A DNA stretch of 64,000 bases from Wolinella sp052170135. GTDB taxonomy: Bacteria; Campylobacterota; Campylobacteria; Campylobacterales; Helicobacteraceae. The stretch is taken from the NCBI GenBank assembly GCA_052170135.1, contig JBQNBC010000001.1:291045-355044 (forward strand). Direction: 5' to 3'. Below, piece by piece: positions 8,902 to 17,500 of this stretch. The translations under genes were made by a program, and so were the position numbers. Every line of letters starts with the position of its first letter. Within the stretch, counting starts at the first letter, position 1. Under the pieces are notes generated by a model, which was not told the DNA's origin, did no database searches, and was given only the letters and a program-made list of their open reading frames with translations.

Positions 8902-9748
8902 CTACCGACTGTACATAGCAAATAGTTTTGAAATGGTTTTGCGAACAAATTCTAAAAAAATCAATTCTTTGTTATCTTTACTATCTTTGGAGAAGTTTAT
9001 AAAGTTGTGATAAACAAGGTAGTTGTTTATGTACTTTGTTGCCACGCCTTTGAACTTACCAAAAATCAAATTTTTAGCCTAGCGTTTTACCGCCTAACAC
9101 CTTTTGTAAGCTTGCTACATTAGGGCGACCTAGATTGGCTATTTGGGCGATAGATAAACCACTGAGGTTGACACCTATAGGAACACAAACTTGTTCTTTT
9201 GAAATGCCACTTTTAGTTGCCCGCGTTCCTCGTTTGTGAGCAGGACGTGGCAAGTTAAAATCCTTGTGATTGCCCTTGTATGAGATGGTTGTAAAGGTTT
9301 CATCTGCTTGCACAACACCGTCCAATTCAACCTCATTCATCATATTTTGTAAGGCATCTAGGATTTTATGTCGCCATGAAAAAGCAGTCGCTAGATTGAT
9401 ATTGCAGATTTTGGCACACTTGCGTAATGGGTATTTCTCAATCATGCAGTGAATGTAGGTTTCCCAAATTTCAATGTCTTTTTGGGAGTTATAGAAAATT
9501 GTGCCTGTTTGTTCAACGAATGATTTTTTACAATCGCGGCAAAGGTAGCGTTGGTTGTTGCATTTTGTGCCATTTTTAACAAAGTGTATAGATTGACAAT
9601 GCGGACAGTTTGTAATTTGCTTAGGTTGAATTACTTTTTTAACCTGTTCTTTTTGACTAACAGAAGTCAAAAAAACTTGCTTGTCTGTGTCGGATAAATT
9701 CTCAAAAAGTTGTTTTAAAATATCCAACTCTTTTGTTGTACCTGACAT
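8902..9748 (-). pseudogene. IS1595-family transposase, internally deleted and frameshifted
   Basis: The first 224 codons (9077-9748) encode the N-terminus with a zinc ribbon (CPHC...CRDC), the IS1595-type HTH segment and the first catalytic Asp in VQADETF, ending LGGKTLG then stop. Directly downstream, in another frame, the minus strand from about 9074 to the TAG at 8902-8904 encodes the missing C-terminus: NLIFGKFKGVATKY, NNYLVYHNFINF and ending LFAMYSR. Full-length relatives have roughly 50-60 residues between these parts, containing the second Asp and the later catalytic residues. A deletion joining the two halves out of frame explains the arrangement. The enzyme must be inactive. Confidence 0.8.
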
Positions 9749-9792
9749 GATAAAATCCCTTACAAGTTAATTGAACTGTAAGGGATTTTATC
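9749..9792 (-). promoter_or_regulatory. Hairpin covering the transposase ribosome-binding site
   Basis: Perfect 16-bp arms (9749-9764 and 9777-9792, GATAAAATCCCTTACA and its complement) around a 12-base loop, ending exactly at the transposase ATG. On the minus strand the inner arm supplies the Shine-Dalgarno AAGGGA, about nine bases before the ATG. A transcript reading in from outside would fold and hide the ribosome site, a known way for insertion sequences to limit transposase made from readthrough. Confidence 0.6.
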
Positions 9793-9808
9793 GGGATTTT
9801 ACGAAAAT

Positions 9809-9833
9809 ATCAACACATTATTAAAACATAGCC
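9809..9833 (-). repeat. Right terminal inverted repeat of the IS1595-type transposon
   Basis: Read inward on the minus strand it begins GGCTATGTTTTAATAATG. It pairs with 3932-3955 with one mismatch, plus one extra terminal G. It lies outside the transposase promoter hairpin at 9749-9792. Confidence 0.85.
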
Positions 9834-9841
9834 ATAAAAAA
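9834..9841. repeat. Target-site duplication, right copy (ATAAAAAA)
   Basis: Exact copy of 3924-3931 directly outside the right inverted repeat. Removing one copy plus the element would rejoin the upstream region of the EamA transporter to the der-proximal spacer. Confidence 0.75.
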
Positions 9842-9911
9842 GCAAAGCACTAGAACTAGAATCCAGGCTTTTAGCTCTGTACATAGTGCCTCATCGTCTT
9901 AAGCATGAGAA

Positions 9912-11321
9912 CTATTCACCATCGCCAAGCGCATCGATTTCATCTTGCAATTTTTCGCCACGCTTCCTTGCACGAATGAGAATTGGCGAACCAGTAAAGT
10001 CAAAATTATCCCGCAGGAAGTTCACAACGTAGCGTTTATAGCTAAAATGCAGTGAATTTGGACGATTCATTACCAGGGAGATTTGTGGTGGACGCACACC
10101 ATATTGTGTTGCGTAGTAGATTCTTACTAGCTTGCCATGGTCACTTGGGAGCGGATGGCGTGCGGTTGCGTCGCTGATTGTCTTGTTTAGCACAGCGGTT
10201 GGGATACGACGTGAGAAGTTTTCATATACGCGAAGAATCTCCTCTTTTAGCTTGTCAATGTGTCGTCCATTTTGTGCTGAGAGTGTGATAAGTGGTGCGT
10301 GTTCGAGGTATTTGAAGCGATGGCGAACCTCTTTTTCTATCTCTTTGAACTCACGATTCCTGATATCCCATTTATTTAGCACAACTATTACACCAAGTGA
10401 AAATTTATCCACAAGTCCACCAATTTTTTCATCAAGGTCAGCGAAATCCTGAGAAGTATCCAATACTAAAAGTGCGATATGAGCGCGTTCTAGCACGCTT
10501 TTAGTCCGATCGAGCGCATATTTTTCTATTCCTTCTATTTTGCCACGTCGTCTAATACCTGCCGTGTCGACAAAGACCACGCCATGCCCATCGATCTCCA
10601 TGCGCTCGTCAACTGGATCTATCGTTGTTCCAGCGACACTTGAGACCACTGAGCGCTCACTTCCAAGGAGCGCATTTAGCAGCGAGCTTTTACCAACGTT
10701 TACCTTGCCGATAATCCCAACATGAATATCTTCTGGAGAATCCTCATCAAAAACCTCCTCGTGCTCCAGACTATTGATAAAATCGTCAAAAGCCTCACTT
10801 TCATCGCTCTTTAAAATTAGTCCCTCAGAGTGGATTCCTAGCATTTGTGCAAGCTCATGTTCTAGCTTTGTAACGCCCCTATTGTGTGCGACAGAGATGA
10901 AGTGTAGATTCTTTGCACCAAACGAGCTAAACTCCCATGCACGAGCCTTTTCTTTATCGTTGTCAACTTTATTTACGACAAGAATCAGGCTCTGATTTTG
11001 GCGATATAGCGAACGAAATAGCGAAATATCATCATCCTGTGCGCCAATCTTTCCATCGACTACATATAGCACTACATCAGCATTTTTTGCTGCTTCTAAA
11101 GCCAGCTCGCGCACTTTGCCAAAAAGACCAGTCTCTTTTAGCTCGATTCCTCCTGTGTCTAGGAGCATGGCCTCGCCATCACCGATATTTATTACGCGCT
11201 TCTTTATGTCGCGCGTCGTGCCAGATATGTCTGATGTGATTGCTATTCTTTCTCTTGCAAATCGATTAAAAAGCGAGCTTTTACCGACGTTTGGTTTACC
11301 TACGATGGCGATAGTCTTCAT
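9912..11321 (-). CDS. der: Ribosome-assembly GTPase Der (EngA)
   Basis: Essential double GTPase needed for 50S subunit maturation, 469 residues. The first G domain shows GKPNVGKSS (P-loop, residues 7-15), DTGG and NKVD. The second shows GKVNVGKSS (around 205), DTAGIRRRG and NKWD. A C-terminal KH-like domain (about 380-460) ends in basic residues. Domain order and length are as in the family. It is separated from the right end of the mobile element by about 70 bases. Confidence 0.95.
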   Translation of the reverse strand: MKTIAIVGKPNVGKSSLFNRFARERIAITSDISGTTRDIKKRVINIGDGEAMLLDTGGIELKETGLFGKVRELALEAAKNADVVLYVVDGKIGAQDDDISLFRSLYRQNQSLILVVNKVDNDKEKARAWEFSSFGAKNLHFISVAHNRGVTKLEHELAQMLGIHSEGLILKSDESEAFDDFINSLEHEEVFDEDSPEDIHVGIIGKVNVGKSSLLNALLGSERSVVSSVAGTTIDPVDERMEIDGHGVVFVDTAGIRRRGKIEGIEKYALDRTKSVLERAHIALLVLDTSQDFADLDEKIGGLVDKFSLGVIVVLNKWDIRNREFKEIEKEVRHRFKYLEHAPLITLSAQNGRHIDKLKEEILRVYENFSRRIPTAVLNKTISDATARHPLPSDHGKLVRIYYATQYGVRPPQISLVMNRPNSLHFSYKRYVVNFLRDNFDFTGSPILIRARKRGEKLQDEIDALGDGE

Positions 11322-11411
11322 TGGGGTTTTATCTATTCCTGTATAAGATTTAAGGCTATTTGGTGGCGATGATAGCTAACCAGAGCTAAATTTAAAGCAA
11401 AGAAAAAGCCG

Positions 11412-11921
11412 ATGAAATACCATCTTTTCATGTCTTATCTACTCTTACTTGGGGTTGCTAATGCAGATACGAATCTAGCACATGGCATTACTTTGAGCGT
11501 TGGAGATAATGCAAGAATAATCAAGCAAAATGGGCGTGCTTGGCTATTCTTAGATGGTGATGATGTTATGAGATTTGTAAGTGGAGAATCGCAAAGAGAA
11601 GGCGCGATAGAGAGGCTAAAAAATGGTGCTATTGAGACTGTATTTCATTCAAAAGATGGTCGCATTAGCTACTATCATAGAAAGAGTGCGCCATCGCGAC
11701 TAATTTTTAGGCTAGTGCCTCGTTCATATCGCCTTTATGAAGTGTTGAAAGCCACGCAAAGCACGCCGTTAAATAGTTGTGTTCTAATAAAGCGACAGCC
11801 ACTAAGCTTGCATGCAAATAGCGAGATTCTTATCGAGCTTGACGGTGAAGTAAAAAACAAAGATAAAGAGGCGCATGGCGGTGTGGATTCTGAGCTATTT
11901 CTTGAATGCGAGCTTGAGTGA
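11412..11921 (+). CDS. Hypothetical periplasmic protein, 169 residues
   Basis: The protein starts MKYHLFMSYLLLLGVANA, a short cleavable signal peptide with cleavage likely after A18. The mature part is soluble-looking with alternating beta-type segments such as ITLSVGDNARIIKQNGRAWLFLDG and a single cysteine pair (CVLI, LECE) that could form a disulfide. I do not recognise a family. It is divergent from der (about 90 bases apart) and is followed by the TraT-like lipoprotein with its own promoter. An envelope role is inferred from the signal peptide and position only. Confidence 0.6.
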   Translation: MKYHLFMSYLLLLGVANADTNLAHGITLSVGDNARIIKQNGRAWLFLDGDDVMRFVSGESQREGAIERLKNGAIETVFHSKDGRISYYHRKSAPSRLIFRLVPRSYRLYEVLKATQSTPLNSCVLIKRQPLSLHANSEILIELDGEVKNKDKEAHGGVDSELFLECELE

Positions 11922-11941
11922 TTATTAAAGCTATAAAGTAA

Positions 11942-11947
11942 TATAAT
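11942..11947 (+). promoter_or_regulatory. -10 box of the TraT-like gene
   Basis: TATAAT at 11942-11947, 35 bases before the TTG start of the lipoprotein gene, in an AT-rich spacer. There is no clear -35 box, as is usual for Helicobacter sigma-80 promoters. Confidence 0.5.
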
Positions 11948-11982
11948 CTACAACCTAAAGATTACTAAACAAGGAGCATATA

Positions 11983-12759
11983 TTGAATTTCTTAGCAAAA
12001 AGCACTATTGCACTAAGTACCGCGATGGTATTATTTACAGGGTGCGCGACCACTGAGCTTCAGACTAAAGTCCAGATGACGCAAAGTATTTTTGTCGATC
12101 CAGTAGCAAAGGATAAGCGTCTAATATTTGTCGCGATGAGAAATACAAGTGGGCAAAATATTAATCTAGAAAATCGCATAATTTCTGCTCTTCAAAGCAA
12201 GGGGTATACAGTAGTAGATGATCCAGACAAGGCGACATATATACTTATGGCAAATATCCTTTACTGCGATAAAAAGCAAGAGAATAATGCTCTTGGTGCA
12301 GCTGGAGCTGGTGCAGCAACGGGTGCTACTATCGCTGCCTATAATAGAGGTGGTGTAGGTAATGCCGTGGCTGGTGCAGCAGCTGGCGCACTAATCGCTG
12401 GAATTGCAGGCAAGCTTACAGAGGATACAATCTATCAAATGCAAGTCGATGTGATGGTAAAGCAAAAAGCAAAAGGCAAAGTGATGGCTAACACAGGTGG
12501 CGTCGCAGGGCAAGCTAGTGTACAAGATGGTGGCAGGGCTGGATTCTTGAATCAGTTTGCTGGAAATATCGCTAATGCAAATGGTGGTGCACAAGTACGT
12601 GACAATCGAACAAATTATGCATCGCAGTCATATGAGAGTGATTACATCGAGAAACAGACATTACTATTTGCTGAGGCTACAAAGATGGGCTTAACTCTAG
12701 AGCAGGCTATCCCTACGCTAGAGCAGCAAATGGCAAATCAAATCGCTGGAATCTTCTAA
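11983..12759 (+). CDS. TraT-like outer-membrane lipoprotein (complement resistance family)
   Basis: 258-residue lipoprotein: signal peptide with lipobox LFTGC (Cys about residue 22), so it is lipid-anchored. It follows the TraT pattern: QTKVQMTQSIFVDP, RNTSGQNINLENRIISALQSKGYTVVDDPDKATY, then a glycine/alanine-rich hydrophobic hairpin (GAAGAGAATGATIAAYN, NAVAGAAAGALIAGIAG) and a C-terminal LEQQMANQIAGIF. TraT of conjugative plasmids mediates surface exclusion and serum resistance, but chromosomal relatives exist and no conjugation genes are nearby. Translation starts at a TTG placed six bases after AAGGAG; no ATG is available at a suitable place. Confidence 0.82.
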   Translation: MNFLAKSTIALSTAMVLFTGCATTELQTKVQMTQSIFVDPVAKDKRLIFVAMRNTSGQNINLENRIISALQSKGYTVVDDPDKATYILMANILYCDKKQENNALGAAGAGAATGATIAAYNRGGVGNAVAGAAAGALIAGIAGKLTEDTIYQMQVDVMVKQKAKGKVMANTGGVAGQASVQDGGRAGFLNQFAGNIANANGGAQVRDNRTNYASQSYESDYIEKQTLLFAEATKMGLTLEQAIPTLEQQMANQIAGIF

Positions 12760-12775
12760 AAATATAGAAGACCAC

Positions 12776-12808
12776 ACATAGGAGAGCTGTAGAGTTCTCC
12801 TATGTTTT
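12776..12808 (+). terminator. Rho-independent terminator after the TraT-like gene
   Basis: Ten-base arms ACATAGGAGA (12776-12785) and TCTCCTATGT (12796-12805) with a ten-base loop, followed by TTTAT. It lies 16 bases after the stop codon. Confidence 0.75.
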
Positions 12809-12936
12809 ATATTTCGCTTTTGTCTTTGGGGCTTGCGCTTGCTCCCTGTATGTCTATTTCTGCCTTCTGAGCTTTTTAAGCTATCAAGGTACATAAAACT
12901 TGATAATAATCAATGCTACTATGTCTAAGCCTCGCC

Positions 12937-12942
12937 TATAAT
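12937..12942 (+). promoter_or_regulatory. -10 box of the CopD-like membrane protein gene
   Basis: TATAAT at 12937-12942, 23 bases before the ATG at 12965, with AAAAGGAG between. Confidence 0.5.
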
Positions 12943-12964
12943 CCACGTAAAAAGGAGTTTTACA

Positions 12965-13399
12965 ATGGGAAATTTAGATATTTGGCTACTAACTGTCCAT
13001 CTATTTTGTGCGACACTGTTTATCGGGACAGTCTTCTTTTGGACTTTTATAATCGATGTGGTGAGAAACAACAATCCACAGCTCGATCTTGATGAGGCAG
13101 AGACACTATTTTCACGCCGTATACGTCCTATAATGAGTGTGAATGTCACGATTTTGCTATTCACCGGGCTGGCACTTTTTTACAATCGTCATGCTGCGCT
13201 TAAGGGGTTTGATACACTATATGCCTATGCGCTGAGTTTTAAGGGGTTGCTTGGTATTGCAGGGATTCTTGCATTCTATTTTATGCCACAGATTATGAAG
13301 CTTTTTAAAAACAAAATGCACGCACACGATATAGCCCACTACGTGCTTTTTGGCATTATGATAGCAATTGTAATTTTGGCAAAAATGCTCTATTTGTGA
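12965..13399 (+). CDS. Small four-helix membrane protein, CopD/DUF2269-like
   Basis: A 144-residue inner-membrane protein with four hydrophobic helices: WLLTVHLFCATLFIGTVFFWTF, PIMSVNVTILLFTGLALF, SFKGLLGIAGILAFYF and HYVLFGIMIAIVILAKML. Histidines lie within or at the edge of helices (H13 in TVHLF, and HAHDIAHY before helix 4), as in the CopD-type proteins that bind copper or heme. The family call is by pattern only. It is preceded by a good promoter and RBS (AAAAGGAG) and seems monocistronic. Confidence 0.6.
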   Translation: MGNLDIWLLTVHLFCATLFIGTVFFWTFIIDVVRNNNPQLDLDEAETLFSRRIRPIMSVNVTILLFTGLALFYNRHAALKGFDTLYAYALSFKGLLGIAGILAFYFMPQIMKLFKNKMHAHDIAHYVLFGIMIAIVILAKMLYL

Positions 13400-13654
13400 G
13401 AAACTAAAATCGTCGCGAGAATCTTATTTGTGCTTGGATTCTCGTTGCTTTATTCATGCTATAGCGCAAAGTCTAAAACGCATAGGATTTTCTTCCAATA
13501 AAGCCCTTTTTTTAAGTTATATAGCATTCTTGTGAGAATCAAGCCATGACAAAGCTACTAAAAGTTATCAAAGCATCATCGCTGGGAATCCTAAACCGCC
13601 AAAGCATGCTCAAATCATCAGCTAAATTAGCATTAAGAGGCAATCCAACACTTG

Positions 13655-15574
13655 TTAGAAAATCAGATTTTGCTCCTCGATACCCGGTGAGTCCTCTTTT
13701 GGCTTTGAAATCTCCGTGTAGTAGTAGAGCTCTCCATCTTTTATGATGCGATGGACATTTTTTGGGATCTCAAATTCACGTTTGATTCCTGGCTCTATCT
13801 TTAAGAGACGCTCAAAAAAGTATGAAAATGCTGGTGCAGCCGCTACGCCACCAGTTTCATTGTGCCCTATTGGCGTGTTGTCATCTCGTCCATACCAGAC
13901 TATTGCCTGTATATTTGGGGTAAATCCACAAAACCATGCATCGACATTTTCGTTTGTAGAGCCAGTTTTGCCTGCTACCTCGATTCCATTTACGCGTGCG
14001 CGTCGTCCCGTGCCTTTGTTGACAGCATCACGTAAAATATCAACAGTAAGGAAGCTTTGCTCAGGTGATGTGATAGTCTGCCCTTCTGGCTCGAATGTAA
14101 CCACCTGTCCACGACTATCAGTAACGCTATAAATTAGCCGTGGGCGCATCATCGTGCCATAGTTCGAAAAAATAGTATATGACGCGCTCATCTCAAGTGG
14201 AGAGATTCCAAAGCTACCAAGCGCAATGGAGAGATTCTTCGGTATATTGGAGAATCCATAAGTTAGGCTTTTACGATAGATTCTCTCAAAGCCAACCTCT
14301 TCAACAAGATTTATAGTGGCGAGGTTTAGTGATTTTATTAGAGCCTCTTTTAGCGGGACAATCCCATTAAAAGAGTTTCCATAATTTTTTGGCTGCCACA
14401 CTTTGGCTTGGTTGTTTACGGTGTATTCGTATGTGCGCGCAATGTCAGCTAGTGGTGAATTTGTAGCGTAGCCTAAATCAAGCGCGCTTTGGTATATGAA
14501 TGGCTTAAAGCTACTTCCAGGCTGCCTTTTGCTCTGTGTAGCGCGGTTAAAGCTACTTTGTTTGTAGTCTATGCCTCCGACCATGGCTAGTATATTTCCG
14601 GTGCGATTCTCTGTGACGACTATCGCTCCATTGAGGGAATCGAAATTAGCTTTTTTGTGTCGCGCCTTAATCTGCTCATAGCCAAAAAGTAGTGCTTCTT
14701 TTGCGATCTCTTGATAATCAAGATCGATATTTAGCCTAATGGTGTAACCCCCGCTTTTTAGATCTTCAATGTAGCGTAGCTCCTTTAACATCTCATCAAT
14801 CACGTATGGAGCGATATTTTGCGTTAGCGTATCGTTGTGGACTATTGGTACTTCACCGACAGAAGAATCTAGCTCCTCATCTGTTATCCAGCCCAAAGAG
14901 TGCATGCGTTGTAGGATGTTATTGGCGCGTCCTAAGGAAAATTCTAGATTCTTTGTCGGGTCATAAAAGCTCGGTGCACGTGGTAGCCCGACTAGAATCG
15001 CAATTTCTTTTAGACTTAGTCTATCCATCTCTTTTTTAAAATAACCCTTTGCTGCTGCCTTGATTCCATAGTATCCATGCCCAAAATATGTGTGATTTAA
15101 ATATCGTTCTAAAATCTCCTCTTTGCTTAGAACCGTCTCAAGTCGTATGGCGAGTAGTGCCTCTTTTAGCTTGCGCTCTAAGCTTTTTTCGCGTGTTAGA
15201 GCTACATTTTTTATCAGCTGCTGTGTTATCGTGCTACCGCCCTCGACGTAGCGACCGCTTTTAATATTTTTGACCATTGCGCGTGAAATGGCATCTAGAT
15301 TTATCCCAGAATGCTCAAAAAATAGTGTATCTTCTACCGCAGCTAATGCCTCGATAATGCGCGCAGGAATCTCGCTAAAAGGTGAGTAGAAACGAAACTC
15401 CTCATCAAAGAGATTTGCGACAAGACGCCCCTTTCTATCTAGTACCTGTGTTGTTATCGGTGATTCATAATGGACTATTTTCTCGACTTCAAAGCGCACA
15501 TCATTGTAGAGTTTTGCGATGAAAATCGCCCCGCTAAGTACCATAGCGACAAAAAGAACAAAAATATACTTCAC
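13655..15574 (-). CDS. mrcA: Class A penicillin-binding protein (PBP1A type)
   Basis: Bifunctional peptidoglycan glycosyltransferase/transpeptidase, 639 residues, anchored by an N-terminal helix (residues 4-22). The glycosyltransferase domain carries AAVEDTLFFEHSG, GGSTITQQL and the K-N-V-A-L-T-R-E-K-SLERKLKEA segment. The transpeptidase domain has the SxxK motif GSSFK, then KSLN and KTGST, so all catalytic motifs are present. It starts at a GTG that overlaps the bioF stop by four bases (GTGA), so the two are translationally coupled. Single PBP1A-type genes are usual in Helicobacter; the symbol is given by family (also called pbpA or ponA). Confidence 0.92.
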   Translation of the reverse strand: MKYIFVLFVAMVLSGAIFIAKLYNDVRFEVEKIVHYESPITTQVLDRKGRLVANLFDEEFRFYSPFSEIPARIIEALAAVEDTLFFEHSGINLDAISRAMVKNIKSGRYVEGGSTITQQLIKNVALTREKSLERKLKEALLAIRLETVLSKEEILERYLNHTYFGHGYYGIKAAAKGYFKKEMDRLSLKEIAILVGLPRAPSFYDPTKNLEFSLGRANNILQRMHSLGWITDEELDSSVGEVPIVHNDTLTQNIAPYVIDEMLKELRYIEDLKSGGYTIRLNIDLDYQEIAKEALLFGYEQIKARHKKANFDSLNGAIVVTENRTGNILAMVGGIDYKQSSFNRATQSKRQPGSSFKPFIYQSALDLGYATNSPLADIARTYEYTVNNQAKVWQPKNYGNSFNGIVPLKEALIKSLNLATINLVEEVGFERIYRKSLTYGFSNIPKNLSIALGSFGISPLEMSASYTIFSNYGTMMRPRLIYSVTDSRGQVVTFEPEGQTITSPEQSFLTVDILRDAVNKGTGRRARVNGIEVAGKTGSTNENVDAWFCGFTPNIQAIVWYGRDDNTPIGHNETGGVAAAPAFSYFFERLLKIEPGIKREFEIPKNVHRIIKDGELYYYTEISKPKEDSPGIEEQNLIF

Positions 15575-16674
15575 GATTCCAGCCTTGAATACTCTTTTAT
15601 TTTTTCACATAGCATGGCAGTTTCAGAGAGCTTGTTTGCGCATCTTAAAATGACACGCAAAATAGGCACTTCTACTGTTGGCTTTCTAATTGCGCCGACC
15701 AAAAATCCAGACTCGCGAAGCTTCTTTGAAACATTTAAAGCTTGCTCGCCACTCTCTATTGGATAAGCAAGAATTGGCGAGGAGAGATTTAGCGAGAGCG
15801 AAAGCGAGGCGATATTCTGCCTTGCTTCCAGTTTTTCGCGTAGTTTTTGGCTATTTTTTTGGATGTAGAGAAAGTTGCTAAATCCAAGAGAAGAATCTAG
15901 GAGAGATAAAGCCGTGGTGTAGATTATGCTTTTGGCACGATTCTCGAGGAAGCATACTATATCTTCACTCGCTAAGATATATGCACCATAGCTTGCGTAT
16001 GCTTTGCTTAGCGTGCCTAGCTTGATGTAGTTTGGTGTGCGCACCATGTCATAGTGGTCAAAATATCCCAGGAGATTTGCCCCTATTGTTCCACTGCTGT
16101 GCGCTTCGTCGACTATCAAAATTGCATCGTAAAAATCCGCAATTTGTGCAAACTCCTTTTTTGCAATTGTCCCGCTCATCGAGTAGACACCCTCAATTGC
16201 GATTATGATTCTCCCTTTTGGGCGGTGCTTTTCTAGTGCTTCTAGCAGGCTATTTGGGTCGTTGTGTTCGAAAAACACTGCTCGCTCGCCAAGAAGTCTT
16301 GTTGCTAGCTTACCGCTAGCGTGGTAGTCTTTATCCATGAAAAGAACGTCATTTGCACGCACAAGCGATTCAATTAGTGCGATATTTGCCAAAAATCCAC
16401 TTCCAAGCAAAATTCCCCGCTCAAATCCATTTATGCGAGCTAGTGCCTCTTCAAACTTCGCATGTATCTCTGTGTAGCCATTTACTAAAAGCGATGCTTT
16501 TGGAGAGTGAAATCCAAGCTTTTCCACGCGTTCTATCGCCTCGCGCAGTAGTTTTGGTTTTGTAGATAGCCCTAGATAGTCATTTGATGCAAAGTCTATG
16601 AGATTTTTATCCCAAATTTTGCGTTCCCTTAGACGATTTGCCGCGCGAATTGCGGCTAATTCCTTTTCATACAT
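15571..16674 (-). CDS. bioF: 8-amino-7-oxononanoate synthase
   Basis: PLP-dependent condensation of pimeloyl-thioester with L-alanine in biotin synthesis. 367 residues from the ATG at 16672-16674 (MYEKELAAIR); a TTG 33 bases upstream would give 378. Seen motifs: DFASNDYLGLS near the N-terminus, VDEAHSSGTIG (PLP-binding Asp and His) and LGTLSKAYASYGAY with the Schiff-base lysine. No other bio genes are in the window. It overlaps the PBP gene, which is a curious pair since the functions are unrelated. The related enzymes KBL, SPT and ALAS share the fold, so BioF is the best but not the only reading. Confidence 0.83.
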   Translation of the reverse strand: MYEKELAAIRAANRLRERKIWDKNLIDFASNDYLGLSTKPKLLREAIERVEKLGFHSPKASLLVNGYTEIHAKFEEALARINGFERGILLGSGFLANIALIESLVRANDVLFMDKDYHASGKLATRLLGERAVFFEHNDPNSLLEALEKHRPKGRIIIAIEGVYSMSGTIAKKEFAQIADFYDAILIVDEAHSSGTIGANLLGYFDHYDMVRTPNYIKLGTLSKAYASYGAYILASEDIVCFLENRAKSIIYTTALSLLDSSLGFSNFLYIQKNSQKLREKLEARQNIASLSLSLNLSSPILAYPIESGEQALNVSKKLRESGFLVGAIRKPTVEVPILRVILRCANKLSETAMLCEKIKEYSRLES

Positions 16675-16722
16675 GCTTATTTTTGTTTGGATTCTTAATG
16701 AAATCAATATAGAGAATCGTGT

Positions 16723-17415
16723 TCACTCGCCAGTCCAGTGGAAGCGATAACCAACGCCTGAAAAGTTTTTGACAATGTCTTGAAAACTCTTTTTCCGAAT
16801 GCTGTTTATATGCATTCTAAGCGCGTCAAGCGTCATAGGCGAAGAGCCCCAAATGCGACTTTGAAACTCCTCGTACGAGACGTGATTGCCACGATTTTTG
16901 ATTAAAAGATCGAGAATTTTCGTCTCTTTTCTTGTTAGCTCGATACTATTTCCTAAGCGATAGAGCCTCTGCGTGCGAGTGTGGTAGCTAAACTCGTCGT
17001 TGATTGCGATAACACTCTCTGCCATCGTGCGCTTTGCATTTGCCAAAAGCACAATGAATAGCTCATCAAGATCAATTGGCTTTTTGAGCAGTGAGCAGGC
17101 GTTTATATTGAAAGATGAGAGGAGATTCTCCTCTGTGCCAAATGCTGTGATGATAAGAATCGGCGTGTCTTTGCTTATGGCGCGTATCTCTTGTGCCATT
17201 TTTATTCCGTTTAGCTCTGGGAGATTTATATCTGTAATAACTATGTGAGGGGACTTTTCTCTATATAGCGAAAGCCCCTCTATACCATTGCTGGCACAGT
17301 AAATCTCTTTACAACGACGAGTGAGCGGACAACTAATCGCCTCGCGCAGTGACGCATCGTCTTCAACAAGAAGAATCGTAGTCTCTTTTAGCGTATCAAG
17401 AATATCGTTATTCAC
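16723..17415 (-). CDS. OmpR-type response regulator, divergent from a soluble kinase
   Basis: Receiver domain with ILLVEDD, phospho-acceptor Asp in IVITDINLPELNG, the Thr/Ala of IITAFG and KKP lysine; the C-terminal winged helix has LTRKETKILDLLIKNRG and ALRMHINSIRKK. The start is set at GTG 17413-17415 (VNNDILDTLKETTILLVEDD), about 231 residues; a longer frame opening at 17502 would overlap the divergent kinase start. The kinase at 17501 faces away across an 85-base promoter region and is the likely partner. Signal unknown. Confidence 0.83.
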   Translation of the reverse strand: MNNDILDTLKETTILLVEDDASLREAISCPLTRRCKEIYCASNGIEGLSLYREKSPHIVITDINLPELNGIKMAQEIRAISKDTPILIITAFGTEENLLSSFNINACSLLKKPIDLDELFIVLLANAKRTMAESVIAINDEFSYHTRTQRLYRLGNSIELTRKETKILDLLIKNRGNHVSYEEFQSRIWGSSPMTLDALRMHINSIRKKSFQDIVKNFSGVGYRFHWTGE

Positions 17416-17500
17416 GGTTATCTGCCTATTTGAAGTGGATTGGATTATAATTAGCACAACCTTAAAAATAAAGCCTGATTTTGGCAGAAAGAGTGAATGC

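Larger units (their letters stand above)
3932..9833. mobile_element. IS1595-family transposon carrying a type III restriction-modification system
   Basis: A 5.9-kb unit bounded by near-identical inverted repeats (3932-3955 and 9809-9833) and flanked by the direct repeat ATAAAAAA (3924-3931 and 9834-9841). It contains, all on the minus strand, a transposase remnant of the zinc-ribbon IS1595 type, then mod, then res. An 8-bp target duplication is what IS1595-family elements make. The passenger genes contain Neisseriaceae uptake sequences, so the cargo is foreign. The transposase lacks its central catalytic part, so the unit is probably fixed unless a related transposase acts in trans. Confidence 0.85.

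Noticed and set aside
11983..12759. Plasmid origin for the TraT-like gene
   Set aside because: No conjugation or plasmid genes are nearby, and base use matches the neighbours.
13546..13746. Open frame of 66 codons on the plus strand
   Set aside because: It overlaps the 3' end of the PBP gene, lacks a ribosome site and shows no family features.
17321..17500. Extended N-terminus of the soluble kinase
   Set aside because: It reads antisense through the regulator gene and has no sensible composition.
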